DNA of 10,743 bases from an uncultured Oscillospiraceae bacterium (GTDB taxonomy: Bacteria > Bacillota > Clostridia > Oscillospirales > Acutalibacteraceae), in the NCBI GenBank assembly GCA_958451705.1, contig CAUDRD010000034.1, positions 1 to 10,743 of the forward strand. The letters run 5' to 3'. Within the stretch, counting starts at the first letter, position 1. Each line of letters starts with the position of its first letter. Below, in pieces: positions 5,553 to 10,743 of the stretch. Made by a program: the position numbers and the translations under genes. The notes under the pieces are model-generated. The model made no database searches, was not told the DNA's origin, and saw only the letters and a program-made list of their open reading frames with translations.

Positions 5553-8203
5553 TATGCACGCCCCTTTGCTCTTGCTGCCATAGTCTGTGAACTGGAGATA
5601 CCGTTTTTAGCTACGCTCACAATATAAGCGTCAAAGTTCTTATTGCCTATTTGAACATTGACTGCGTTGTTCAGGTTAATATTTCCGATTCCAAGCTGCT
5701 GCTTCATCTGCCCTAAGTCCATGTTTCCGCTCATCACGCCGGCCACACGTTGCATTGCGCCAGAAACCTTGTACAAATTTTTGTCTATTCCGGCCACAAG
5801 GCCATCAATAAAATCGGGCATCCACGTCTCATAATCATGAAGCGGGCCAACATCGGGGCGGGAGAAATGAAGAAACTCTCTGATTTTGTTTCCGACTTCT
5901 TCAGCTGCACTCTGAATTTTCTTGATTCCGGATTTTATTCCGTCTACGAGTCCGTCAATAAAATCTGAACCCCATTCAAAGGCCGAATCAATCCATGCTT
6001 TTATCCTTTTTTTGATCGTGTCTATAGTTCTGCTGACAACTTCGGGTATTGACTTCACGGTATTTACTACGCCGTCTTTGAACGAACGGAAACCGTCGAT
6101 TATTTTTGAGAGTATTTCGGAAATTTTGTCTTTGAGGTTGACGAAAGAATTTTTGATGGTTTCCCATATTAATAAAACGGTGTCCCGTATAGATGCCCAA
6201 ACGATTTCTATGTAATTTCTTATTCCTGAGAAAATGGAAATTGCAATTGTTTTTATGCCGCTGACAGCTCTTGAGACACCATCTTTTATGTTTGTCCAGA
6301 TATTAAGCATATCGCTTTTGAGCTTATCAAAATCTCCGGTAACTAAATCGCAGATTGCAAGAATGGGCGCCAACACAGCGTTTTTAATGGCTTCCCATAT
6401 ACCGCCTGCGTATTCCTTAATCCCGCTCCAAATGCCTGTAACTGTGCGCTTGAGATTGTCGAATAATGCAGATGCTGTGCTGACTATTAGTTTGACAACA
6501 GGGTTGTCTAATATTTTCTGCCAAATTTGAGTTACTGAAGTTTTAATCGATTCCATTTTTTCGCTGATGCCTTTTTTTAGGTCTTCCCAGCCTTGAACTA
6601 ACGACTCTTTGAATTCGTTCCAGCTGCCCTTAATTCGCGCCGCAGCTTTATCCCATGCCTCAGATATTGCCGTACTCGCTTTTTCCCAGCTTTCCTTGAA
6701 CCATTGCGTTATTGCATCCCAGTTTTCTATTATTGCAATAACAGCGATAATCGCAGCAATAACCCCGGCAATTATGCCAATTACAGGCAGAGCGGCGGCA
6801 CTCAACCCGCCTATCACTCCGACGATTGAACCTATAGCCATGATCAGAGGCCCCGCAACCGCTACTATTCCGAGTATTACGGCTATTATTGTTTTAGATG
6901 CGGGTGACAGCTTATTAAACCACGAGATAATATCGGTGATTCCGCTGACAACATCTGAGATTATGGGCATGATTTCTTCTGCCAGTTCTGCAATTTCGGT
7001 TTGAAGCTCGTTTTGAGATTCTTTGTAATCAACCAGCTCTTTATTGTTGTTTTTCCAGCCCTCATAAGTGCTCATAAGGCCGTTATCAGCTAAAGTCTGT
7101 AAGGCGTAGTCCTGTTTTTCTGCCTCCGTCTTACATTTACTGAGCCCTTCAGAAAAGGTGTCTGCACCTATTCCGAGGCGGTCAAGAAGTTCACCAAACT
7201 GACCGGTCGCCGCTCCTGTAGCAAGGGTTTCCTGCAACGAATCGGCAAGAGATTCAATTTTAAGTGTGTCGGGAAAACGAAGATAAGCTCCTGCAAGACC
7301 TTCAACGGCCTTTTGGAGATTGCTTTCGGTGAAGCCTGCTTGAAGAAGGTTAGAAACTGCTTCTACCGAGGAGTCGGTTTCGTCTGATACGACATTGAAC
7401 GCCTCAAACGCTTCACGGGCTGCATCCACTCCTGCGGCGCTCTCTCTTGCGTTGTTATCGAGTTTTGAAAGGTCAGTACGCAATTCTTCTGTTGCAGGCA
7501 CCGCCGCAACCATAGACCCGATAAGTCCCGCAGCGGCTGCGGAAACAGGTGTAATTGCGCCGCCTACAGATTGGAGAGTACCTCCTACCTGCCCAAGCTT
7601 CGCTTTAAACTGCCCTAATCCCCCGGTGTTCTTGTACTCTTTATTGAGAGATTTAAGCTTATTCTCTGTTTCAGCTATTTCTCTTTGAAGTGCGTCGTAC
7701 TGATCTGTACTTATTGGGTTGCCAAATTCTTTACTGACTTCTCCTGCCTGTTTCTTTAGGGTTTGAAGATCTTTACTTGTTTGCTGTATCTCTTTCTGCA
7801 AGCGGTCATATTCGGCTGTATCAATTTCACCGGATTCTTTTAGGTCTGCCTGGCGATTTTTCAGCTCTTTAAGCTTCTTTGTCGTCTCATCAATCTCTTT
7901 TTGTATAGGATCATAGGCGGCTTTCCAGGCGTCATAGTTTTTAACCGATGCAGCTGCCTTTTCGTTAGCTTCTTTTAAGAGCTTGAGTCTCTCCTGAGTC
8001 TCTCCTATTGCGTCTTTAAGAAGCTTATGCTTCTGAGTAAGTAACTCGGTATTGGTAGGGTCGAACTTAAGCAGTCGGTTAACGTCATTGAGCTTAGCTT
8101 GAGTATCTTTGAGGCTGCCATCCAGTTTATTAAGGGATTTTTCCAGCTGGGTGGTATCTCCTCCGATTTGAATCGTTATACCCTTGATTCTTTTGTTTGC
8201 TAT
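5552..8203 (-). CDS. Phage tail tape measure protein, with an AUA start codon
   Basis: The frame is open from 8215 to 5552 and encodes about 883 residues from an ATA codon at 8203-8201. The first residues read (M)ANKRIKGITIQIGGDTTQLE, the usual N-terminus of clostridial tape measure proteins, followed by LLKFDPTNTELLTQKHKLL. The first 200 residues are coiled-coil-like. A strongly hydrophobic region (about 437-492), a series of Trp-containing amphipathic repeats (about 492-740) and the motif HFSRPDVGPLHDYETWMPDF (about 779-798) follow. The protein sets tail length and is thought to take part in DNA delivery. No ATG, GTG or TTG in this frame lies between the upstream stop (8218-8216) and residue 135. 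The TTG at 7801 has no ribosome binding site and would cut off the conserved N-terminus. GGAGG at 8211-8215 lies 7 nt before the ATA. Confidence 0.93.
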   Translation of the reverse strand: MANKRIKGITIQIGGDTTQLEKSLNKLDGSLKDTQAKLNDVNRLLKFDPTNTELLTQKHKLLKDAIGETQERLKLLKEANEKAAASVKNYDAWKAAYDPIQKEIDETTKKLKELKNRQADLKESGEIDTAEYDRLQKEIQQTSKDLQTLKKQAGEVSKEFGNPISTDQYDALQREIAETENKLKSLNKEYKNTGGLGQFKAKLGQVGGTLQSVGGAITPVSAAAAGLIGSMVAAVPATEELRTDLSKLDNNARESAAGVDAAREAFEAFNVVSDETDSSVEAVSNLLQAGFTESNLQKAVEGLAGAYLRFPDTLKIESLADSLQETLATGAATGQFGELLDRLGIGADTFSEGLSKCKTEAEKQDYALQTLADNGLMSTYEGWKNNNKELVDYKESQNELQTEIAELAEEIMPIISDVVSGITDIISWFNKLSPASKTIIAVILGIVAVAGPLIMAIGSIVGVIGGLSAAALPVIGIIAGVIAAIIAVIAIIENWDAITQWFKESWEKASTAISEAWDKAAARIKGSWNEFKESLVQGWEDLKKGISEKMESIKTSVTQIWQKILDNPVVKLIVSTASALFDNLKRTVTGIWSGIKEYAGGIWEAIKNAVLAPILAICDLVTGDFDKLKSDMLNIWTNIKDGVSRAVSGIKTIAISIFSGIRNYIEIVWASIRDTVLLIWETIKNSFVNLKDKISEILSKIIDGFRSFKDGVVNTVKSIPEVVSRTIDTIKKRIKAWIDSAFEWGSDFIDGLVDGIKSGIKKIQSAAEEVGNKIREFLHFSRPDVGPLHDYETWMPDFIDGLVAGIDKNLYKVSGAMQRVAGVMSGNMDLGQMKQQLGIGNINLNNAVNVQIGNKNFDAYIVSVAKNGISSSQTMAARAKGRA

Positions 8204-8210
8204 AAGCCCA

Positions 8211-8215
8211 CCTCC
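8211..8215 (-). promoter_or_regulatory. Ribosome binding site that fixes the AUA start of the tape measure gene
   Basis: AAGGAGGT on the minus strand, with core GGAGG at 8215-8211, sits 7 nt upstream of ATA at 8203. It directly follows the TAA of the chaperone extension (8218-8216). Its consensus sequence and ideal spacing mark ATA as the initiation codon, since the same frame has no standard start codon nearby. Confidence 0.85.
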
Positions 8216-8443
8216 TTAAAGCTTGTCTATATCTTCCTGAGTGGCCATTACCGGGTAGTCATAGTAGTCGTTTTTGGACTCAATAAACATATCGTTAACC
8301 ATTCCGACAGTTAAGAGGCTAAGGTCGGAAATAGCAATACCGCACTGCACACACCTCAGCATGAACAATGCGGTATTAACCTCTCTGTCTATTTCCCGCT
8401 CTCTTTTTTTGGCTTTGAGAGCTGTTTGTTGCCGTCGCCCCAC
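8216..8443 (-). CDS. -1 frame extension of the tail assembly chaperone (G-T type), translated by ribosomal frameshift
   Basis: This frame overlaps the 3' end of the chaperone gene in the -1 frame and runs to a TAA at 8218-8216. Its first possible start (GTG at 8443) lies inside the upstream gene and has no ribosome binding site, so independent translation is unlikely. A slip on A AAA AAA (8410-8404) would join chaperone residues 1-135 to 62 residues read here, giving a fusion of 197 residues ending in YYDYPVMATQEDIDKL. The extension contains a CVQC motif and an acidic, Tyr-rich end. In lambda and many siphophages such a G/GT pair binds the tape measure protein, whose gene follows here. The fusion is inferred from frame geometry and gene order. 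Confidence 0.75.
   Translation of the reverse strand: MGRRQQTALKAKKREREIDREVNTALFMLRCVQCGIAISDLSLLTVGMVNDMFIESKNDYYDYPVMATQEDIDKL
8336..8377 (-). promoter_or_regulatory. Hairpin downstream of the frameshift site
   Basis: On the minus strand AATACCGCATTG (8377-8366) can pair with CAGTGCGGTATT (8347-8336) over 12 bp. One pair is G-U, and the loop is 18 nt. The stem begins 26 nt after the slippery heptamer and after the 0-frame UAG at 8391-8389. That spacer is longer than the 5-9 nt typical of frameshift stimulators. The structure is seen directly; a role in frameshifting is only a possibility. Confidence 0.5.
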
Positions 8444-8808
8444 AAAGCTGCAATTTCAGGAAGCACCTTGTAAATAGAGAAAGTCTCGAACTGTGCAAGC
8501 CATTCGTCTATATCACTGGGCTGAGATGGATCAGCATGACGAGCCATGAGAAAAGCGACCTTCTCGAATATCTCAAGGACATCGACGGGAAGGTCGCTTT
8601 CAAACTCTTCTTCGTTAAAAGGAATTCCTCTTCTTTCGCAGTCTTCTTTGGCTTCTTTTTTTAGCTGCTCCTGAATTTTAACCTGCTTATTGATCTTGAT
8701 CATGTCAGAGAATATGTCACGGTTGAACTTAATGCGGTACAATCTCGGAATGGCCGCCGAGGTTTTGAACTCACAAGATTTACCGTCTATCTCGATAGTT
8801 TTATTCAT
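8389..8808 (-). CDS. Tail assembly chaperone (G-type product)
   Basis: The 139-residue product is acidic, mostly helical and shaped like Firmicutes siphophage tail assembly chaperones. It has an N-terminal NKTIEIDGKSCEFKTSAAIPRLYRIKFNRD, a charged middle, and an end rich in Lys and Ser (NKQLSKPKKESGK). It sits between the major tail protein and the tape measure protein, where the lambda gpG equivalent lies. Its ATG overlaps the major tail protein stop as TAATG, with GGCGG upstream. Near its end the codons CCA AAA AAA GAG carry a slippery run that leads into the -1 frame. It is expected to coat the tape measure protein during tail assembly and to be absent from the finished virion. Confidence 0.85.
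   Translation of the reverse strand: MNKTIEIDGKSCEFKTSAAIPRLYRIKFNRDIFSDMIKINKQVKIQEQLKKEAKEDCERRGIPFNEEEFESDLPVDVLEIFEKVAFLMARHADPSQPSDIDEWLAQFETFSIYKVLPEIAALWGDGNKQLSKPKKESGK
8404..8410 (-). other. Programmed -1 frameshift slippery heptamer A AAA AAA
   Basis: Seven consecutive A residues are read in the chaperone frame as (CC)A AAA AAA G. This is an ideal X XXY YYZ arrangement in which both tRNA-Lys anticodons can re-pair after a one-base backward slip. The slip occurs after Lys134-Lys135 and continues as AGA GAG CGG. The 0-frame stop is only 15 nt further on, and the -1 frame then stays open to 8216. Confidence 0.75.
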
Positions 8809-9371
8809 TATGCCGCCGCCTTATCTTTGGTGTAGACTTCTGTAAACCATCCCGAAATTATATCTTCGGCTGTTTCTGCTGTGGTCTTTGCACGAACTGT
8901 GCCGTCTGCTGCTGCCGCCGCAGAAATTGTCATTGTATCTGTGGACGGTTCTTTTGTGTCTTCCGTAGTTGACGCAGAAACACTCGGACGTGTTGCGGTG
9001 CAATTATAGAACCAAAACAGAATTGGTCCTTTGTCGCCATCGACCTGGAATCCCAAGGCAAACTCCTGAGACTCTGTATCGGCATTTTCAAACAATACAT
9101 TATTAGTGTCCGCCTCTTCTCCGAGTATGTCCTTGCGAAATTCGTCGGGAATAAGGGCAACCTCAAGATCACCCTCATAACCTCCGTTAGATGCCGAATT
9201 GTAATATTTAACTCCATCCGCCCAAAATGCGGTAATCTCTCCCTGCTGTTCGAGAGTGAGAGAAACTGCTCCGGGAATGGCTACAGGCGTATCGTACGTT
9301 CCTTCGGCTGTCCTTTTTGCGTAATGTACGTTCTTGACGTTGAATTTTACTTTGTTGGACGTTCCTGCCAA
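8808..9371 (-). CDS. Major tail protein (phi13 family)
   Basis: The 187-residue product is the tail tube subunit. It has the features of the phi13-type major tail proteins: KVKFNVKNVHYAKRTAEGTYDTPVAIPGAVSLTLEQQGE near the N-terminus, then ADGVKYYNSASNGGYEGDLEVALIPDEFRKDILGE, GFQVDGDKGPILFWFYNCTATRPS, and a Thr-rich TEDTKEPSTDTMTI strand region. It is placed directly before the chaperone and tape measure genes, as expected. It starts with TTG at 9371-9369: GGAGGT (9378-9383) lies 6 nt upstream, TAA of the preceding gene is 2 nt away, and the residues after the TTG (AGTSNKVKF) fit the family. A low-efficiency start on one of the most abundant virion proteins is unexpected. Confidence 0.92.
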   Translation of the reverse strand: MAGTSNKVKFNVKNVHYAKRTAEGTYDTPVAIPGAVSLTLEQQGEITAFWADGVKYYNSASNGGYEGDLEVALIPDEFRKDILGEEADTNNVLFENADTESQEFALGFQVDGDKGPILFWFYNCTATRPSVSASTTEDTKEPSTDTMTISAAAAADGTVRAKTTAETAEDIISGWFTEVYTKDKAAA

Positions 9372-9373
9372 TT

Positions 9374-9685
9374 TTATACCTCCATATCGTATGTAATTTT
9401 ATAGCACTTCTGATCTGAAAGATATTCTTCTTCCTTTTTCCAGCTTAGATTCTGAAGTGCGTTTTCAACTTTTGATTCTGCTTCTCTGTCTATATATTGG
9501 GTATATAGCTCAACTTGCAGACGATTGACTTTATAGTAGACCTTGCCGTCAGCATAAAAGTTATTGCTATATGGGGAAAGATTGCAGATGTAAGGCATGG
9601 GAGGAGCTTTCTTTTCCGGCCACGCATGATAAGCCGTCGGGATTCCTGTTGAAACCAAAGTGTTATATAACTCTTCAAGGGTCAT
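9374..9685 (-). CDS. Probable tail terminator / tail completion protein (SPP1 gp17-like position)
   Basis: The 103-residue product begins MTLEELYNTLVSTGIPTAYH and includes APPMPYICNLSPYSNNFYADGKVYYKVNRLQVELYT and a C-terminal YLSDQKCYKITYDMEV. The predicted mix (N-terminal helix, strands, then helix and strand) fits the small tail terminator/joining proteins that cap the tail tube. The gene lies between the HK97 gp10-like gene and the major tail protein, the standard place for it. An in-frame TAA immediately upstream fixes the ATG at 9685. The best Shine-Dalgarno match, GGAG, lies rather far away (about 12 nt). Function is inferred mainly from gene order. Confidence 0.75.
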   Translation of the reverse strand: MTLEELYNTLVSTGIPTAYHAWPEKKAPPMPYICNLSPYSNNFYADGKVYYKVNRLQVELYTQYIDREAESKVENALQNLSWKKEEEYLSDQKCYKITYDMEV

Positions 9686-9704
9686 CCTTTAATCAGCTCC
9701 TGTG

Positions 9705-10085
9705 TTATAAGTTTTTGCTCAACTTGTTTTCGAGTAAACTTATGGCAATACGTTCTGCTCTTCCGATGTGCGGAACGGCTTCCACTCTGCCGCCTGTAGC
9801 GATGGCGTGTCCGTTCTCAAGAAGATGGGTTAACCTATAGTCGGGATCTTTAGAATATACAACCATTGAGTAATCCCGATGCTTACTTGACGGATCTCTT
9901 TCATATGACCAGCTTCTGGCGTAATCTCCGGTCGGTCCTTTAGGAGATATGCGGTGAAGCTCTTGCACTGTTTCTTTTGCGGTCTCGTTTACTGCTTTTT
10001 TTACAGTTTCGGCTGTAATGTTTCCGAACGCTTTAAGCTCTTTTTGCACTTCGAACGCCAATTCGTCTATATTGATTCTGGCCAT
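9705..10085 (-). CDS. HK97 gp10-like tail/neck completion protein
   Basis: The product of about 126 residues has the HK97 gp10-like pattern. An N-terminal helical segment (INIDELAFEVQKELKAFGNITAETVKKAVNETAKETVQEL) is followed by SPKGPTGDYARSWSYERD, YSMVVYSKDPDYRLTHLLENGHA and a basic helical tail. The motifs GDYARSW and LTHLLENGHA are characteristic. It acts at the head-tail joint during assembly. A GTG at 10088 gives a three-base longer reading, but the ATG at 10085 overlaps the preceding TGA as TGATG and is preferred. Confidence 0.87.
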   Translation of the reverse strand: MARINIDELAFEVQKELKAFGNITAETVKKAVNETAKETVQELHRISPKGPTGDYARSWSYERDPSSKHRDYSMVVYSKDPDYRLTHLLENGHAIATGGRVEAVPHIGRAERIAISLLENKLSKNL

Positions 10086-10387
10086 CACACACCCGCCTTT
10101 CTTTCGAGATATAATTCTATAGTTTCATTCCTGCCGAGATAAGTGCGGTATATGCCATACCTTACGCCGTCGAGCTCTGCAATCTCTTCGCCTTGATAAT
10201 CAGGCGCAAACATTGTTACACGGTATTCAGGTTTAAGACCCGCTCTGCCTGCCTCGAACCATTCAGAAGCGGAGACCGAAGAGACGCCGCAGAAAACTTC
10301 TCTCGGCGTCTCTTCGGCAATTTGCTGCCCTATGCTGTCAGCTGTATAAGTTACCCCTATCAGAGTAAGTACTCTTGATCTGTCCAC
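10085..10387 (-). CDS. Phage head-closure / head-tail adaptor protein (SPP1 gp16-like)
   Basis: The product of about 100 residues includes RSRVLTLIGVTYTADSIGQQ, ETPREVFCGVSSVSASEWFEAG, LKPEYRVTMFAPDYQGEEIAELDG and YGIYRTYLGRNETIELYLE. This is the recognisable pattern of the small beta-barrel head-closure proteins that seal the portal exit. The frame is open up to an ATG at 10444, but that start lies 53 nt inside the connector gene. The GTG at 10387 lies 4 nt after the connector stop (10394-10392), has GGGAG about 7 nt upstream and gives the usual MDRSRV-type beginning, so it is preferred. A perfect 14-bp inverted repeat lies within the conserved ETPREVFCGVSSVS region. Confidence 0.87.
   Translation of the reverse strand: MDRSRVLTLIGVTYTADSIGQQIAEETPREVFCGVSSVSASEWFEAGRAGLKPEYRVTMFAPDYQGEEIAELDGVRYGIYRTYLGRNETIELYLERKAGV
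10276..10317. repeat. Perfect 14-bp inverted repeat inside the head-closure gene
   Basis: CCGAAGAGACGCCG (10276-10289) and CGGCGTCTCTTCGG (10304-10317) are exact reverse complements around a 14-nt loop. The transcript could form a very stable stem. No U tract follows on either strand, so it does not look like a standard terminator. Confidence 0.85.
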
Positions 10388-10391
10388 AGCA

Positions 10392-10658
10392 TCACTCCCA
10401 ATCTGTATAGCCTGAGGCGGAGCGAAGCTGCGCTTTCTGCTCATCGTAGGAAGCTTTCAGGCGGTCATATTCATCCGATGACCCGAAATTTGCTTTGCAG
10501 TAGGTAATGACCGCTCTTGTTATAAGAGGATCGTCACCAAGTTCCGTAATAACTCCCGCTATGCCGAGGTCAGCAAGAGCGGCGGCAATAAGGTCCTGTA
10601 TTTCTTTATCGAATGCGCTTGTTTTTATTCTGAGAGCGAGTTTGACTTTATTGAGCAT
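10392..10658 (-). CDS. Phage head-tail connector protein (DNA-packaging gp6-like family)
   Basis: The 88-residue product is almost all helical. It has the typical beginning of gp6-like connectors (LNKVKLALRIKTSAFDKEIQ, DLIAAALADLGIAG), followed by DPLITRAVITYCKANFG and a charged C-terminal helix (DRLKASYDEQKAQL). In the family this protein forms the ring below the portal to which the closure protein attaches. It is the first of the four head-completion genes here, in the order connector, closure, gp10-like, terminator. The ATG at 10658 has AGGCGG upstream and overlaps the end of the preceding frame by 11 nt. Confidence 0.87.
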   Translation of the reverse strand: MLNKVKLALRIKTSAFDKEIQDLIAAALADLGIAGVITELGDDPLITRAVITYCKANFGSSDEYDRLKASYDEQKAQLRSASGYTDWE

Positions 10659-10743
10659 CAGACACCGCCTTTCTCTTAGATCTGCTGCGAGTGGACGTTA
10701 TCCCCTCTTGAATGGCAGCTGTTTTCTCAAGAAGGGGTGTTAC
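10648..10743 (-). CDS. C-terminal fragment of an unidentified gene cut by the window edge
   Basis: From 10743 one minus-strand frame stays open for 31 codons to a TAA at 10650-10648. It reads VTPLLEKTAAIQEGITSTRS and ends KRKAVSDAQ. The other two frames on this strand have stops within the first 15 nt or so. The overlap with the connector ATG (11 nt) matches the style of the other junctions. The gene before a connector is commonly the major capsid protein or a small protein next to it. The fragment is too short to tell, and the reading could be fortuitous. Confidence 0.45.
   Translation of the reverse strand, partial: VTPLLEKTAAIQEGITSTRSRSKRKAVSDAQ
10702..10737. repeat. Imperfect inverted repeat near the right edge
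   Basis: CCCCTCTTGA (10702-10711) pairs with TCAAGAAGGGG (10727-10737) over 10 bp with one bulged A and a 15-nt loop. It is not followed by a T tract on the minus strand. It falls within the open C-terminal frame of the upstream gene, so it may be coding coincidence or a weak RNA processing or attenuation element. Confidence 0.5.

Noticed and set aside
7801..8203. Start of the tape measure protein at the TTG at 7801
   Set aside because: It has no ribosome binding site, and the frame upstream encodes the conserved tape measure N-terminus and coiled coil up to a good Shine-Dalgarno.
10085..10444. Longer head-closure reading from the ATG at 10444
   Set aside because: It lies 53 nt inside the connector gene and adds 19 residues that do not resemble the family. 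The GTG at 10387 has better spacing and a typical beginning.

Overview
The window is the head-completion, tail and lysis part of the late gene cluster of a siphophage, or of a prophage of that type. Every supported gene lies on the minus strand, so the transcription order runs from position 10743 down to 1. Several families are ones usually met in Firmicutes phages: a phi13-type major tail protein, a Dit/Tal pair, a BppU-like N-terminus, and an amidase endolysin with SH3-like wall-binding repeats. The base composition is intermediate. Together these suggest a Gram-positive host, probably a Clostridia-type gut bacterium. That host call is inference; nothing here identifies a species, and no integrase or host gene is in view.

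Layout in transcription order: the tail end of an unidentified gene (10743-10648); head-tail connector (10658-10392); head-closure protein (10387-10085); HK97 gp10-like tail completion protein (10085-9705); probable tail terminator (9685-9374); major tail protein (9371-8808); tail assembly chaperone (8808-8389) with a -1 frame extension (to 8216); tape measure protein (8203-5552); distal tail protein Dit (5552-4854); tail-associated Tal-like protein (4854-3031); BppU-like/collar-domain fibre or baseplate protein (3020-2019); holin (1992-1636); amidase endolysin (1643-324); a small protein with a membrane anchor and coiled coil (327-52); and a strong terminator hairpin (19-47). Most junctions overlap by 1-11 nt or are separated by a few bases, so the set reads as one polycistronic, translationally coupled operon. 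No internal promoter was recognised and no stretch over 300 nt lacks a gene.

The genes work together as follows. Connector, closure, gp10-like and terminator proteins join the filled capsid to the tail. The chaperone pair loads the tape measure protein, around which the major tail protein polymerises. Dit, Tal and the collar-domain protein form the adsorption tip. Holin, amidase and probably the small membrane protein release progeny.

I see no new defence system, cargo gene or diversity-generating element. The points worth a second look are: a tape measure gene whose only start with a ribosome binding site is AUA; a clear A AAA AAA slippery site with a 12-bp hairpin downstream in the chaperone gene; a perfect 14-bp inverted repeat inside the head-closure gene; and a 226-bp perfect duplication encoding the endolysin's wall-binding domain.
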